Shown here: in pieces, positions 55,747-63,586 of the stretch
Numbering within the stretch: position 1 is the first letter of the stretch
Layout: each line of letters starts with the position of its first letter
Source: Propionibacteriaceae bacterium
GTDB taxonomy: Bacteria > Actinomycetota > Actinomycetes > Propionibacteriales > Propionibacteriaceae
Reading direction: 5' to 3'
Length of the DNA stretch: 63,586 nucleotides
Assembly: GCA_027492545.1 (NCBI GenBank)
Contig: JAPUEL010000037.1
Coordinates: 10,104 to 73,689 of the forward strand
Notes under the pieces: model-generated
What the model was told of the DNA's origin: nothing
The model's input: the letters and a program-made list of their open reading frames with translations, nothing else
Database searches by the model: none
Program-made: the position numbers and the translations under genes

Positions 55747-56450
55747 GTGGGCTCACGCCGCTTGACACCGGCGATGACGCGGTACGTGACAGGCAGGAAG
55801 AGCGCCTCGACGATCACCTTGTACAGGTAGCCCACCACGATGTAGTTGAGCAGCGTGCCGCCCGAGATGATGCCCGCGAACGCCACCACGCAGAAGATGG
55901 TGGTGTCGGCAGCCTCGCCCACCACGGTGGACCCGAGCAGGCGGCTCCACAGCGACCCCTGTGGGGCGCGCTTCTTGAGCCTGACCAGGACCCAGGCGTT
56001 GAGGAACTGACCGGCGAGGTAGCCGAGCAGGCTCGCCAGCACGATGCGCGGAACGAACCCGAGGACGGCGGAATAGGCGTCCTGGTTCGGCCAGTCCGCC
56101 GCCGCGGGCGCGGCGCCCACGAGGAGGAAGGTGGCCGAGGCGAGGATGGAGGTGCCGAAGCCCAGCAGGATGGCGCGCCGGGCGCCCTTCATGCCGTACA
56201 CCTCCGCCAGGACATCGCCCAGGATGTAGGTCAGCGGGAACAGGAAGGCGCCACCGTCGGTGATGATCGGCAGGACGGGGATCCCGAGGGGCGTCCATTC
56301 CGGGCCGAACTGGATCAGCTTCACCGCGGCCACGTTGCTGATCAGCAGCAGCGCCACGAAGAGGGCCACCACCACGTCGTACACCCCTCTGGGCCGCTCG
56401 GCGAACCGAACGTCCGAGACGGGTCTGGGCGCCTCCTGGATCTGCTGCAC
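55728..56450 (-). CDS. yhhQ: Queuosine precursor transporter (YhhQ/DUF165 family)
   Basis: 240 residues from GTG 56450. Membrane protein with about six helices importing queuosine precursors (preQ0/preQ1 or queuine). Family marks: ISNVAAVKLIQFGPEWTPLG, FLFPLTYILGDVLAEVYG and TVVGEAADTTIFCVVAFAG. The frame opens at ATG 56471, but a TATAAT lies inside that first stretch six bases before GTG 56450, so a leaderless start there is more likely. Tail-to-tail overlap with tgt supports joint function. Confidence 0.9.
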   Translation of the reverse strand: MQQIQEAPRPVSDVRFAERPRGVYDVVVALFVALLLISNVAAVKLIQFGPEWTPLGIPVLPIITDGGAFLFPLTYILGDVLAEVYGMKGARRAILLGFGTSILASATFLLVGAAPAAADWPNQDAYSAVLGFVPRIVLASLLGYLAGQFLNAWVLVRLKKRAPQGSLWSRLLGSTVVGEAADTTIFCVVAFAGIISGGTLLNYIVVGYLYKVIVEALFLPVTYRVIAGVKRREPTYPLAA

Positions 56451-56456
56451 CGCCGC

Positions 56457-56462
56457 ATTATA
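56457..56462 (-). promoter_or_regulatory. -10 element TATAAT (minus strand) for yhhQ
   Basis: A perfect consensus TATAAT, rare in this GC-rich sequence, ends six bases before GTG 56450 on the minus strand. It falls within the longest open frame, indicating that codons 1-7 of that frame are not translated from this promoter. Confidence 0.55.
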
Positions 56463-56568
56463 CGCCGTCATCGGCGGGTCGCCGGGGTCATCGACGGGGC
56501 CCTGACGACTTCCCGGGGAGCCTGCGCGTTACGCCGCGGCGCGTGGCGCACGGTGGCAAGATTCATGC

Positions 56569-57003
56569 ATGGACGACATGGCAGCGGAGTACATGCCCGA
56601 CGAATCCGAGCAGCTGGATCAGTTGCAGCCCGGTGATTCGCTGATCGATCGCGGAGTCGAGGACGTCCTGGACGAGGGGTACGTCTCCCCTGAGAAGTGG
56701 TCACCCGCCCAGGGCTTCGGCAACACTCCCGAGGAGATGAGGCAGGGGGAGACCCTCGAGATGCGGATCAAGCAGGAGGAGCCCGAACTGGTCGCCGACG
56801 TCGAGGACTGGAACCCAACCCATGAGCCGCGCGAAGTCGGCGCTGCCAGGGCAGGGCGCCTGATGGCGGTTCAGGGCGGCGGAGGAATCGAGCACACCCT
56901 GGGCGTCGACGTGGGCTACGGCGGGGGCGCAGCCAGCGCCGAGGAGGCGGCCATGCACATCATCTCCGACGAGGACGACGACCTCTCCCTGCTTGAGCGC
57001 TGA
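56569..57003 (+). CDS. DUF5709 family protein
   Basis: 144 residues, acidic, cytosolic. Hallmarks of this actinobacterial family: DVLDEGYVSPEKWS, ETLEMRIKQEEPEL and RAGRLMAVQGGG, with a C-terminus reading GGAASAEEAAMHIISDED. Function unknown. The start ATG 56569 sits two codons before another ATG. Unlinked in orientation to yhhQ and followed by phoH 86 bases later. Confidence 0.82.
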   Translation: MDDMAAEYMPDESEQLDQLQPGDSLIDRGVEDVLDEGYVSPEKWSPAQGFGNTPEEMRQGETLEMRIKQEEPELVADVEDWNPTHEPREVGAARAGRLMAVQGGGGIEHTLGVDVGYGGGAASAEEAAMHIISDEDDDLSLLER

Positions 57004-57018
57004 AGCTCACAGGGAGCC

Positions 57019-57024
57019 TAGACT
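57019..57024 (+). promoter_or_regulatory. Candidate -10 element TAGACT for phoH
   Basis: TAGACT places the transcript start near 57031, after the first in-frame GTG of the phoH frame (57027), which helps exclude that codon as the start. Confidence 0.35.
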
Positions 57025-57089
57025 GGGTGCTCGGCGGCGGACCGCCGATCCGTTCTCAGACAAGGACACGCACCCTGAACACGCACTCG

Positions 57090-58073
57090 TTGGACCAGCA
57101 GCACGCCACGCGGACGGTGTCGGTGCCGCCGTCGATCGACATGGTCAACCTGCTCGGCCCCCGCGACGACTTCCTCCGCATCCTGGAGGACCAGCTCGAT
57201 GCCGACCTGCACGTCCGGGGCGGGCAGATCACCCTGTCCGGTCCGTCGAACGAGGTGGCCAAGGCCGCCGAGGTCATCACCGAGCTGGTGACCATCCTGC
57301 GCACGGGCCAGGGGCTGACCGGCGAAACGGTGGAGCGCGTGATCCAGATGGCCGACGATCCCCACGCGCCGGCCTCCGAGATCCTCACCCAGAACATCGT
57401 CTCCTCGCGGGGGCGGACGGTGCGGCCCAAGACGCTCAACCAGAAGCGCTACGTCGACGCCATCGACCGTCACACCGTCGTGTTCGGCATCGGGCCCGCG
57501 GGCACCGGCAAGACCTACCTCGCCATGGCGAAGGCCGTCCAGGCGCTCCAGGCCAAGGAGGTCAGCCGGATCATCCTCACCCGTCCGGCGATCGAGGCGG
57601 GGGAGCGGCTCGGGTTCCTGCCGGGCACCCTCAACGACAAGATCGACCCCTACCTGAGGCCGCTGTACGACGCGCTGCACGACATGGTGGACGCCGACTC
57701 CGTGCCCAAACTGCTCACCTCCGGCACCGTCGAGGTGGCCCCCTTGGCGTACATGCGTGGCCGCACCCTGAACGACGCGTTCATCATCCTCGACGAGGCA
57801 CAGAACACATCCATGGAACAGATGAAGATGTTCCTCACCCGCCTGGGCTTCGGCTCCAAGGTGGTGGTGACCGGCGACATCACCCAGGTGGACCTCCCCG
57901 GCGGGGTCAAGAGCGGGCTGCGGGGAGTGATGAGCATCCTCGACGGCGTCGAGGACATCGAGTTCTGCACCCTGACCAGCCGCGACGTGGTCCGCCACCG
58001 GTTGGTGGGCAGGATCGTGGCCGCCTACGATCAGTTCGAGAGCCTGTCCGAGCAGCGCAGGGGAGCGAAGTGA
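57090..58073 (+). CDS. phoH: PhoH-like ATPase
   Basis: 327 residues from TTG 57090. P-loop ATPase of RNA metabolism: Walker A GIGPAGTGKTYLAMAKAVQA near residue 132 and Walker B FIILDEAQNTSMEQMKMFL near 231, with an N-terminal KH-like region. The start is uncertain: GTG 57027 is the frame limit but probably precedes the transcript start; GTG 57117 is also possible. Overlaps ybeY, with which it is usually paired in 16S rRNA maturation and ribosome quality control. Confidence 0.9.
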   Translation: MDQQHATRTVSVPPSIDMVNLLGPRDDFLRILEDQLDADLHVRGGQITLSGPSNEVAKAAEVITELVTILRTGQGLTGETVERVIQMADDPHAPASEILTQNIVSSRGRTVRPKTLNQKRYVDAIDRHTVVFGIGPAGTGKTYLAMAKAVQALQAKEVSRIILTRPAIEAGERLGFLPGTLNDKIDPYLRPLYDALHDMVDADSVPKLLTSGTVEVAPLAYMRGRTLNDAFIILDEAQNTSMEQMKMFLTRLGFGSKVVVTGDITQVDLPGGVKSGLRGVMSILDGVEDIEFCTLTSRDVVRHRLVGRIVAAYDQFESLSEQRRGAK

Positions 58074-58528
58074 TCGACCTCAACAACGAGTCCGGAGTCG
58101 AGGCGGACGAGCTCGGCCTGATCGAGTTGGCCCGGTTCGCGCTCGACAAGCTCCGGATCCACCCGCAGGCCGAGCTGTCCATCCTGCTGGTGGACGAGAC
58201 CACGATGGCCGACTATCACGAGCGGTTCATGGACCTGCCCGGTCCGACGGACGTCATGAGCTTCCCGATGGACGAGCTCCGCGCGCCGGAGGACGACGAG
58301 GAACCGCCGATGGGGCTGCTGGGGGACATCGTGCTCTGCCCTCAGGTGACCGCCCGCCAGGCGCCGGACAACGGGCGCAGCGTCGACGGCGAGGCGGAGT
58401 ACCTGCTCATCCACGGCCTCCTCCATCTCCTCGGGCACGATCACGCCGAACCGGAGGAGAAGACGGTCATGTTCGGGCTGAACGACAGGATCATCGCGGC
58501 GTGGGATCAGGCGCGCGGTCGCAGCTGA
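58070..58528 (+). CDS. ybeY: rRNA maturation endoribonuclease YbeY
   Basis: 152 residues. Zinc endoribonuclease for 16S rRNA 3'-end maturation. The metal motif HGLLHLLGHDHAEPEE near residue 123 and the FMDLPGPTDVMSFPMDE block near 52 are characteristic. I chose GTG 58070, overlapping the phoH stop (GTGA); the larger frame upstream is a shadow of phoH. Its last 28 bases overlap the next gene. Confidence 0.95.
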   Translation: MIDLNNESGVEADELGLIELARFALDKLRIHPQAELSILLVDETTMADYHERFMDLPGPTDVMSFPMDELRAPEDDEEPPMGLLGDIVLCPQVTARQAPDNGRSVDGEAEYLLIHGLLHLLGHDHAEPEEKTVMFGLNDRIIAAWDQARGRS

Positions 58529-59754
58529 GCCGCAGCCTCGGGCTTGCGGACGCGATCGCCATCGGCGTCGCGTCGATGGTGGGGGCGGGCGTGTTCGCGG
58601 TGTGGGCGCCCGCGGCGGCCGCGGCGGGCGGGGCCCTACTGCTGGGCCTGGCACTGGCGGCCCTGGTGGCATGGTGCAACGCCACCTCCTCGGCGCAGCT
58701 GGCCGCCCAGCACCCGGCGGCGGGAGGCACCTACGTCTACGGGCGCGAGCGGCTGGGGGAGTGGCCCGGCTTCCTGGCCGGCTGGAGCTTCGTGATCGGG
58801 AAGACGGCCTCGGTCGCCGCGATGGCCATGACTCTGGCCGCCTACCTCGCGCCGGAGGCGTGGCGGCTCCCGGTGGCGATCTCGGCGGTGTGGCTCATGG
58901 TCGGGGTCACCCTGCTCGGCGTCACGCGGACCGCGAAGGTGGCGATGCTGCTGGCGGGGCTCGCGCTCGTGGCTCTCGGCGTCGCGCTGGGGTTCGGGTG
59001 GGCCGAGTCCACCGGGCCTGTGGGCCACCTGGTCGCCGTTCCGACGGGGGCCTCCGGGTGGTACGGCGTGCTCCAATCGGCAGGCCTGCTGTTCTTCGCG
59101 TTCGCCGGCTACGCGCGGGTGGCCACCATGGGCGAGGAGGTCCGTGACCCCCGTCGCACCATCGGCCGGGCCATCATCGCGGCCCTGGTGGTGGTGCTCG
59201 TGCTGTACGCCGCCGTCGGCGTCAGCCTGCTGCTGCTCGTGGGCGACGATGCCCTGGCAACAGCGACCGCGCCGCTGACGCTGCTGGTCGGTGACCACCC
59301 GGCCGCACGGGCGATCCTGGCGATCGGTGCGGTGGCCGCCGTCGGGGGCGCACTGCTCGGTCTGTTGTCCGGGATCGGACGCACCTGGCTGGCCATGTCC
59401 AGGGAGGGTGACCTGCCACGTGTGTTCGACCACACTCACCCGCGCACCTTGGTCCCGCACCGGATCGAACTGACGTTGGCCGTCGTGCTGACGGTGATCC
59501 TTCTCGTCGCGGACCTCCGTGGCGCGATCGGCTTCTCCTCGTTCGGCGTGCTCCTGTACTACTTCGTTGCCAACGTGGCGGCCTTCACGCAGGGCGCGGC
59601 CGAGCGGCGCTACGGGCACGCCTGGCAGATCCTCGGTGCGGCGCTGTGCCTGATCCTGGTGGCGACGCTGCCCTGGCAGTCGATCCTCGGGGGCATGGTG
59701 GTGCTCGTCGCCGGCGTCCTCTGGCGCACCTTCGCCAGAGCGTTGCTGCGATAG
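58501..59754 (+). CDS. APC family amino acid permease
   Basis: 417 residues with about 12 transmembrane helices. APC hallmarks: LADAIAIGVASMVGAGVFAV at the N-terminus, HPAAGGTYVYGRERLGEWPG after helix 2, and FAFAGYARVATMGEEVRDPR near residue 200. Substrate is probably an amino acid or amine, unspecified. GTG 58501 overlaps ybeY by 28 bases, an unusually long overlap; no clearly better start is seen just downstream. Confidence 0.88.
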   Translation: MGSGARSQLSRSLGLADAIAIGVASMVGAGVFAVWAPAAAAAGGALLLGLALAALVAWCNATSSAQLAAQHPAAGGTYVYGRERLGEWPGFLAGWSFVIGKTASVAAMAMTLAAYLAPEAWRLPVAISAVWLMVGVTLLGVTRTAKVAMLLAGLALVALGVALGFGWAESTGPVGHLVAVPTGASGWYGVLQSAGLLFFAFAGYARVATMGEEVRDPRRTIGRAIIAALVVVLVLYAAVGVSLLLLVGDDALATATAPLTLLVGDHPAARAILAIGAVAAVGGALLGLLSGIGRTWLAMSREGDLPRVFDHTHPRTLVPHRIELTLAVVLTVILLVADLRGAIGFSSFGVLLYYFVANVAAFTQGAAERRYGHAWQILGAALCLILVATLPWQSILGGMVVLVAGVLWRTFARALLR

Positions 59755-59800
59755 ACTCGGGCGGCACAGCATTCCCGACCGAGCGAGTTGACTACCCCCA

Positions 59801-61114
59801 GTGACACAGTCCGAGTGGATCGAACTGAGTATCGCGCTCGCGTGCGCACTCGCCGCCTCAGTCCTGGCCGCCGTCGAGACGGCACTCGGCGTCTTCACGA
59901 GGGCGCGCGCCGAGCGGCTGGTCGAGCAGGGTGAGCGGGGGGCGCAGCGTCTGAAGCTCATCGCCGAGGACCCGGCGCCGTCGATCAACGCCGTGATGTT
60001 CACCCGCATGGCGCTGGAGACCACGGCCATCGTCGCCGCCGGCCTCGTGGTGTTCACCCAGTTCGAGATGGACTGGCAGAGGGCGCTCGTCACCATCGGC
60101 CTCATGCTGGCGGTGTCGTTCATCCTGTGGGGCGTGGCGCCGCGCACACTCGGCCGGCAGAACCCCGAGCGGACCATGCGGATGTTCGCACCACTGGTCT
60201 CGGGCCTCACCACCATCTTCGGGCCCGTCGCTCAGCTGATGATCCTCCTGGGCAACGCGCTGACCCCCGGCCGCGGCTACGCCGACGGGCCGTTCGCCAC
60301 CGAGGCCGAGCTGCGGGACCTGGTCGACATCGCCGAGAAGCAGGAGCTCATCGAGGCGGGTGAGTCGAAGATGATCCACTCGGTGTTCGAGCTGGGCGAC
60401 ACGCTGGTGAAGGAGGTCATGGTCCCGCGCACCGACGTGGTGTTCGTGACCCGCGACACGACCCTGCGCCAGCTGCTGTCGCTCGCGCTGCGCTCCGGGT
60501 TCTCGCGCATCCCGGTGGTGGGCACCAACCTCGACGACATCCTCGGCGTGGTCTACCTCAAGGACGTGTCCAAGCGCGTCTACGACTTCCCCGACGCGGA
60601 GCGCCACGAGAGCGTGGCGGAGCTGATGCGGCCCGCCACCTTCTGCCCGGACTCCAAGCCCGTCAGCGACCTCCTGAGGGACATGCAGCTCAGCCACTCC
60701 CACCTCGTGGTGGTCGTCGACGAGTTCGGCGGCACGGCCGGACTCGCCACCATCGAGGACATCCTCGAGGAGATCGTCGGTGAGATCGTCGACGAGTACG
60801 ACCAGGACGCCCCCACCGTGGCGGACCTCGGGGAGGGCCGCTACCGCATCTCCTCCAGGCTCCCCGTCGACGAGCTCGGCGCCCTCTTCGGCGTCGACCT
60901 CGACGACGACGACGTGGAGACCGTCGGCGGGCTCATGGCCAAGCAGCTCAACGTGGTGCCCATCCCCGGCGCCCGCACCGTCGTGGGCGACATCGAACTG
61001 ATCGCCGACCGCGCCGTCGGCCGGCGTCACCAGATCGGCACCGTCCTCGCCCGCCGCCTCACCGAGGCGGACCTCACCTCCACCGAGTCCCCGGAAGGCG
61101 ACGATGATGACTGA
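59801..61114 (+). CDS. CNNM/HlyC family membrane protein with CBS pair
   Basis: 437 residues. An N-terminal CNNM (DUF21) membrane domain with about four helices (LACALAASVLAAVETALGVF) is followed by an acidic CBS pair (KEVMVPRTDVVFVTRD; HLVVVVDEFGGTAGLATIED) and a C-terminal CorC/HlyC domain. Such proteins are linked to magnesium or cobalt efflux; older names call them hemolysins. GTG 59801. Overlaps era by 11 bases, the usual ybeY-CNNM-era neighbourhood with an APC permease inserted. Confidence 0.92.
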   Translation: MTQSEWIELSIALACALAASVLAAVETALGVFTRARAERLVEQGERGAQRLKLIAEDPAPSINAVMFTRMALETTAIVAAGLVVFTQFEMDWQRALVTIGLMLAVSFILWGVAPRTLGRQNPERTMRMFAPLVSGLTTIFGPVAQLMILLGNALTPGRGYADGPFATEAELRDLVDIAEKQELIEAGESKMIHSVFELGDTLVKEVMVPRTDVVFVTRDTTLRQLLSLALRSGFSRIPVVGTNLDDILGVVYLKDVSKRVYDFPDAERHESVAELMRPATFCPDSKPVSDLLRDMQLSHSHLVVVVDEFGGTAGLATIEDILEEIVGEIVDEYDQDAPTVADLGEGRYRISSRLPVDELGALFGVDLDDDDVETVGGLMAKQLNVVPIPGARTVVGDIELIADRAVGRRHQIGTVLARRLTEADLTSTESPEGDDDD

Positions 61115-62033
61115 GCCCGTGTACAGATCCGGATTCGCCTGCTTCGTGGGGCGCCCCAACGCCGGGAAGTCGACGCTCACCAACGCCCTCGTCGGGCAGA
61201 AGATCGCGATCGCCTCCAGCAAACCCCAGACCACCAGGCACGCCGTGCGCGGGATCGTCACCCGCGAGGACGGACAGCTGATCCTCATCGACACGCCGGG
61301 GCTGCATCGCCCCCGCACGCTTTTGGGCCAGCGCCTCAACGACCTGGTGTTCGAGACGTGGGGATCTGTCGACATCGTCGGCGTCTGCCTGCCGTGCGAC
61401 CAGCGGATCGGCCCAGGTGACAAGTTCATCCTCGGGGAGATCGCCAAGCTGCCCCGCCGCCCCATCCTGGTGGCGCTGGCCACCAAGACGGACCTGGTGA
61501 GCAAGGAGCGGCAGCTGTCACACCTGGTGGACATCGGCGAGGTGGCCACCGAGCTGGCGTTCGAGTGGGCCGAGGTCATCCCCTGCTCCGCTGTGGCCGA
61601 CGACCAGATCGACCTCGTCCGGGACTCGCTCATCTCGCTGCTTCCCGAGGGGCCGGTCTACTACCCCGACGGGGAGATCACCGACGAGCCTGAGGAGACG
61701 CTCATCGCCGAGCTCATCCGGGAGGCAGCGCTGGAGGGCGTGCGCGACGAGCTGCCACACTCCATCGCCGTCGTCATCGACGAGATCCTTCCGCGCCCGG
61801 ACCGCCCCGAGGACAAGCCGCTCACCGACATCTTCGCCTCCATCGTCGTGGAACGGGATTCGCAGAAGGGCATCATCATCGGGCACAAGGGAGCCCGCCT
61901 GCGCGAGATCGGTGCGCAGGCGCGCGAGCAGATCAACCGCCTTCTGGGCACCCGCGTGCATCTCAACCTGCACGTCAAGGTGATGAAGGAATGGCAGCGC
62001 GACGCGAAATACCTCAACCGACTGGGATTCTGA
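61104..62033 (+). CDS. era: GTPase Era
   Basis: 309 residues. 16S rRNA-binding GTPase in 30S assembly. G1 GRPNAGKSTLTNALVG near residue 16, G2 region SSKPQTTRH, G3 IDTPGLHRPR, G4 TKTDLV; C-terminal KH domain with GIIIGHKGARLREIGAQA near residue 255. ATG 61104 and ATG 61107 are adjacent alternatives. Overlaps the CNNM gene. Confidence 0.96.
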   Translation: MMTEPVYRSGFACFVGRPNAGKSTLTNALVGQKIAIASSKPQTTRHAVRGIVTREDGQLILIDTPGLHRPRTLLGQRLNDLVFETWGSVDIVGVCLPCDQRIGPGDKFILGEIAKLPRRPILVALATKTDLVSKERQLSHLVDIGEVATELAFEWAEVIPCSAVADDQIDLVRDSLISLLPEGPVYYPDGEITDEPEETLIAELIREAALEGVRDELPHSIAVVIDEILPRPDRPEDKPLTDIFASIVVERDSQKGIIIGHKGARLREIGAQAREQINRLLGTRVHLNLHVKVMKEWQRDAKYLNRLGF

Positions 62034-62074
62034 TCGCTCTCGATCACACATTGTGCGCATTTGACCTGTTAACG

Positions 62075-62134
62075 GTAACTATTTGGTTACGGCGTGGGCG
62101 ATTCCCGCGCACCGCGGCGGTGCGCTCCTAATAT
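62075..62134 (+). promoter_or_regulatory. Promoter/operator region of the sugar-binding lipoprotein gene
   Basis: The 150-bp gap after era is locally AT-richer. GTAAC (62075-62079) and GTTAC (62086-62090) form a 6-nt-spaced inverted repeat beside a GTTAAC. A second perfect inverted repeat (GCGCACC 62107-62113, GGTGCGC 62119-62125) lies just before a -10-like TAATAT (62129-62134). Either could be a repressor site; the second could also terminate era. Confidence 0.45.
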
Positions 62135-62183
62135 CGCGGACAACAACCATTCCTGGTTGATCGAAGACAGGAAGGAGGCGCAC

Positions 62184-63455
62184 GTGAACAAGCGTGTCCT
62201 CAAGATCAGCGCGGTAGCCCTCGTCAGCGTCCTCGCCCTCGCGGCCTGCGGCGGCGACACCACCCCTTCAGCGACAGGTGACGCCACCTCGGTGGATCCC
62301 GGTTCGTTGGAGACCACCATCAAGGTCCTCGCCCCCTCGTACTCGGACACCTCCAAGTCGGACTGGGAGGCGATCATCGCCACGTTCAACGAGACCTACC
62401 CTGACGTGACCGTCGAGCTGCAGATCGAGGGCTGGGAAGGGTTCACCGACAAGGTCTCCGCCCGGATCCAGGCCAACGACTTCCCGGACATCCTCAACGA
62501 CAACGCCTTCGCCGCGTCGGCCGAGGCCGGGATTCTCTACCCGATCGACGAGGTGCTCTCGGCCGAGACGCTGGCCGCCATCGAGCCGTCGCTGCTCGCC
62601 AACGGGATGGGCACCGACGGGGTCCAGTGGGCCGCGCCGGACATCTCGTCGGCCCGCATGATGGCGTACAACGTCGACCTGTTCGAGCAGGCCGGCATCG
62701 CCGAGCCCCCCTCAACCTGGGCCGAGCTGGAGGAGGCCTCCGCGAAGCTCGTCGCCCTGGGCGACGACGTGCGCGGGTACGGCATGCCGCTGGGCCGCGA
62801 GGAGGCCCAGGTCGAGTCCTCGCTGTGGCTGTGGGGCGCCGGCGGCGACTGGGCCGACGGTGAGGCGCTCAAGGCAGACACCGCCGAGGCCACCGAGGCC
62901 TTCGCGCAGATGAAGAAGATGTTCGAAGCGGGCTATACCCAGGCCAACCTGGAGGACAACCGGATCGACGTGGCTGACCTCTTCCAGGCCGGCAAGCTCG
63001 GCATGATGATGGCCCACTCCGCGATCGTCGCCGATGCCGAGGCGAAGGGGATCAACGTGGCGCTGGCCCCGATCCCCGCCCGCGACGGCGGCGACGGCGT
63101 GGCGCTCGGCGTGACCGACTTCATCGTCGCGTTCGACAACGGGGACGCGGACCGCAAGGCCGCCACCGCCGCGTTCCTCGATCTCCTGTACTCCGACGAG
63201 ATGTACGAGGGCTGGTACAAGGGCACCGGGCTGCTGCCGGTGACCACCTCGATGATCGAGAAGGGGCAGGCCGAGTCGGACGAGAACGGATCCGCCTTCC
63301 TGGAGGCGCTCTCCATCGTCCGGTTCCTGCCCGTGGGCAATCCGACGTGGGACGTCCTCCAGACGGCGCTCCAGGGCTCGGCCTACAAGGTCGGCACCGG
63401 GGACCCCGCCGAGGTTCTTGCTGAGATCCAGGCGCAGGTCGACGCGCAGGCCTGA
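62184..63455 (+). CDS. Extracellular sugar-binding lipoprotein of an ABC importer
   Basis: 423 residues, solute-binding protein family 1 (maltose/oligosaccharide type). The lipoprotein signal KRVLKISAVALVSVLALAAC places the lipid Cys at residue 22. The mature protein begins with a Ser/Thr linker and has the family's ETTIKVLAPSYSDTSKSDWE, FNETYPDVTVELQIEGWEGF and NDFPDILNDNAFA. GTG 62184 follows GAAGGAGG. Permease genes would be expected just beyond the window. The sugar is unknown. Confidence 0.92.
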   Translation: MNKRVLKISAVALVSVLALAACGGDTTPSATGDATSVDPGSLETTIKVLAPSYSDTSKSDWEAIIATFNETYPDVTVELQIEGWEGFTDKVSARIQANDFPDILNDNAFAASAEAGILYPIDEVLSAETLAAIEPSLLANGMGTDGVQWAAPDISSARMMAYNVDLFEQAGIAEPPSTWAELEEASAKLVALGDDVRGYGMPLGREEAQVESSLWLWGAGGDWADGEALKADTAEATEAFAQMKKMFEAGYTQANLEDNRIDVADLFQAGKLGMMMAHSAIVADAEAKGINVALAPIPARDGGDGVALGVTDFIVAFDNGDADRKAATAAFLDLLYSDEMYEGWYKGTGLLPVTTSMIEKGQAESDENGSAFLEALSIVRFLPVGNPTWDVLQTALQGSAYKVGTGDPAEVLAEIQAQVDAQA

Positions 63456-63476
63456 GGCCCACCGACGGGGTGGGCC
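63456..63476 (+). terminator. Hairpin directly after the binding-protein gene
   Basis: Arms GGCCCACC and GGTGGGCC with a 5-nt loop start at the base after the stop codon. Such a hairpin between a binding protein and its permeases often limits downstream transcription. Sequence beyond it is suspect. Confidence 0.5.
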
Positions 63477-63586
63477 CGGGGCCCCGGGGCCCCCCCCCCC
63501 CCAGGGTGCCCCCCCGCGGGGCAGACCGGGCGCTGTAGGGCCGCCCCACGCCCGGGCCCCGCCGGGGGGGCCGGGAACCCCGCCCG
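63477..63586. other. Degenerate G/C-only end, probable sequencing or assembly artefact
   Basis: The last ~110 bases consist almost wholly of G and C runs, including a run of at least 12 consecutive C, with no coding sense in keeping with the neighbours. I see no gene or site here. Confidence 0.7.

Overview
The window is a high-GC actinobacterial chromosome segment, most likely from Propionibacteriaceae. This rests on the GC-rich codon use, the actinobacterial housekeeping order (leuS, comEA-comEC, holA, rpsT, lepA, hemW, DUF3097, hrcA-dnaJ, rsmE, phoH-ybeY, CNNM/HlyC, era), many apparently leaderless start codons, and a B12-dependent propanediol microcompartment. The genus cannot be fixed without a database search. 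No tRNA, rRNA, CRISPR array, prophage or insertion sequence was seen. No gene-free stretch exceeds 300 bases.

Layout. 1-4128: sugar-uptake control region with a partial MmsA-type ABC ATPase, a divergent ROK regulator, a lone ABC ATPase and a LacI regulator. 4133-11453: phosphate transporter with a small membrane partner, YgjP-like metallopeptidase, L,D-transpeptidase lipoprotein, NIPA/DMT-type transporter, a membrane-anchored unknown, a DUF4192 protein and a PfkB sugar kinase. 11483-20590: leuS, comEA, comEC, holA, rpsT and lepA.

20591-47791 is a 27-kb accessory block between lepA and hemW, two genes that usually lie close together in actinobacteria. Its first half (20797-31385) resembles the mycobacterial iniBAC/iniR envelope-stress locus. 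It holds two dynamin-like GTPases (IniA- and IniC-like), an IniB-N-domain protein, an IniR-like signalling ATPase with a LuxR HTH, and three parts not in the mycobacterial iniBAC operon as I know it: an Asp-Asn-Ser repeat protein related to the IniB-like protein, a four-helix membrane protein, and an Hsp70-fold protein carrying a membrane helix and a Pro/Thr-rich tail. This is the best candidate for an under-described system.

The second half (31599-47764) is a full Pdu microcompartment locus. The leftward operon is pduA-pduB-pduCDE-pduGH-(tailed BMC-H)-(PduJ-like BMC-H)-pduL-eutJ-(flavoprotein)-pduN-pduO-pduP-mdh. The divergent rightward operon is pduU-pduV-pocR-pduQ. Together they would turn 1,2-propanediol into propionaldehyde, then propanol and propionyl-CoA/propionyl-phosphate, inside a protein shell. 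Odd points are a malate dehydrogenase as last gene, a flavoprotein with a cargo-like N-terminus in a locus lacking pduS and pduT, and a perfect 12-bp inverted repeat in the divergent promoter that is a strong candidate PocR site.

47792-63455 returns to core genes: hemW, DUF3097, an inositol-monophosphatase-like enzyme, an MBL hydrolase, hrcA (with a CIRCE-like operator), dnaJ, rsmE, tgt with a convergent queuosine-precursor transporter, DUF5709, phoH, ybeY, an APC permease, a CNNM/HlyC protein, era, and a sugar-binding lipoprotein. The last ~110 bases are an almost pure G/C string that looks like a sequencing or assembly artefact.
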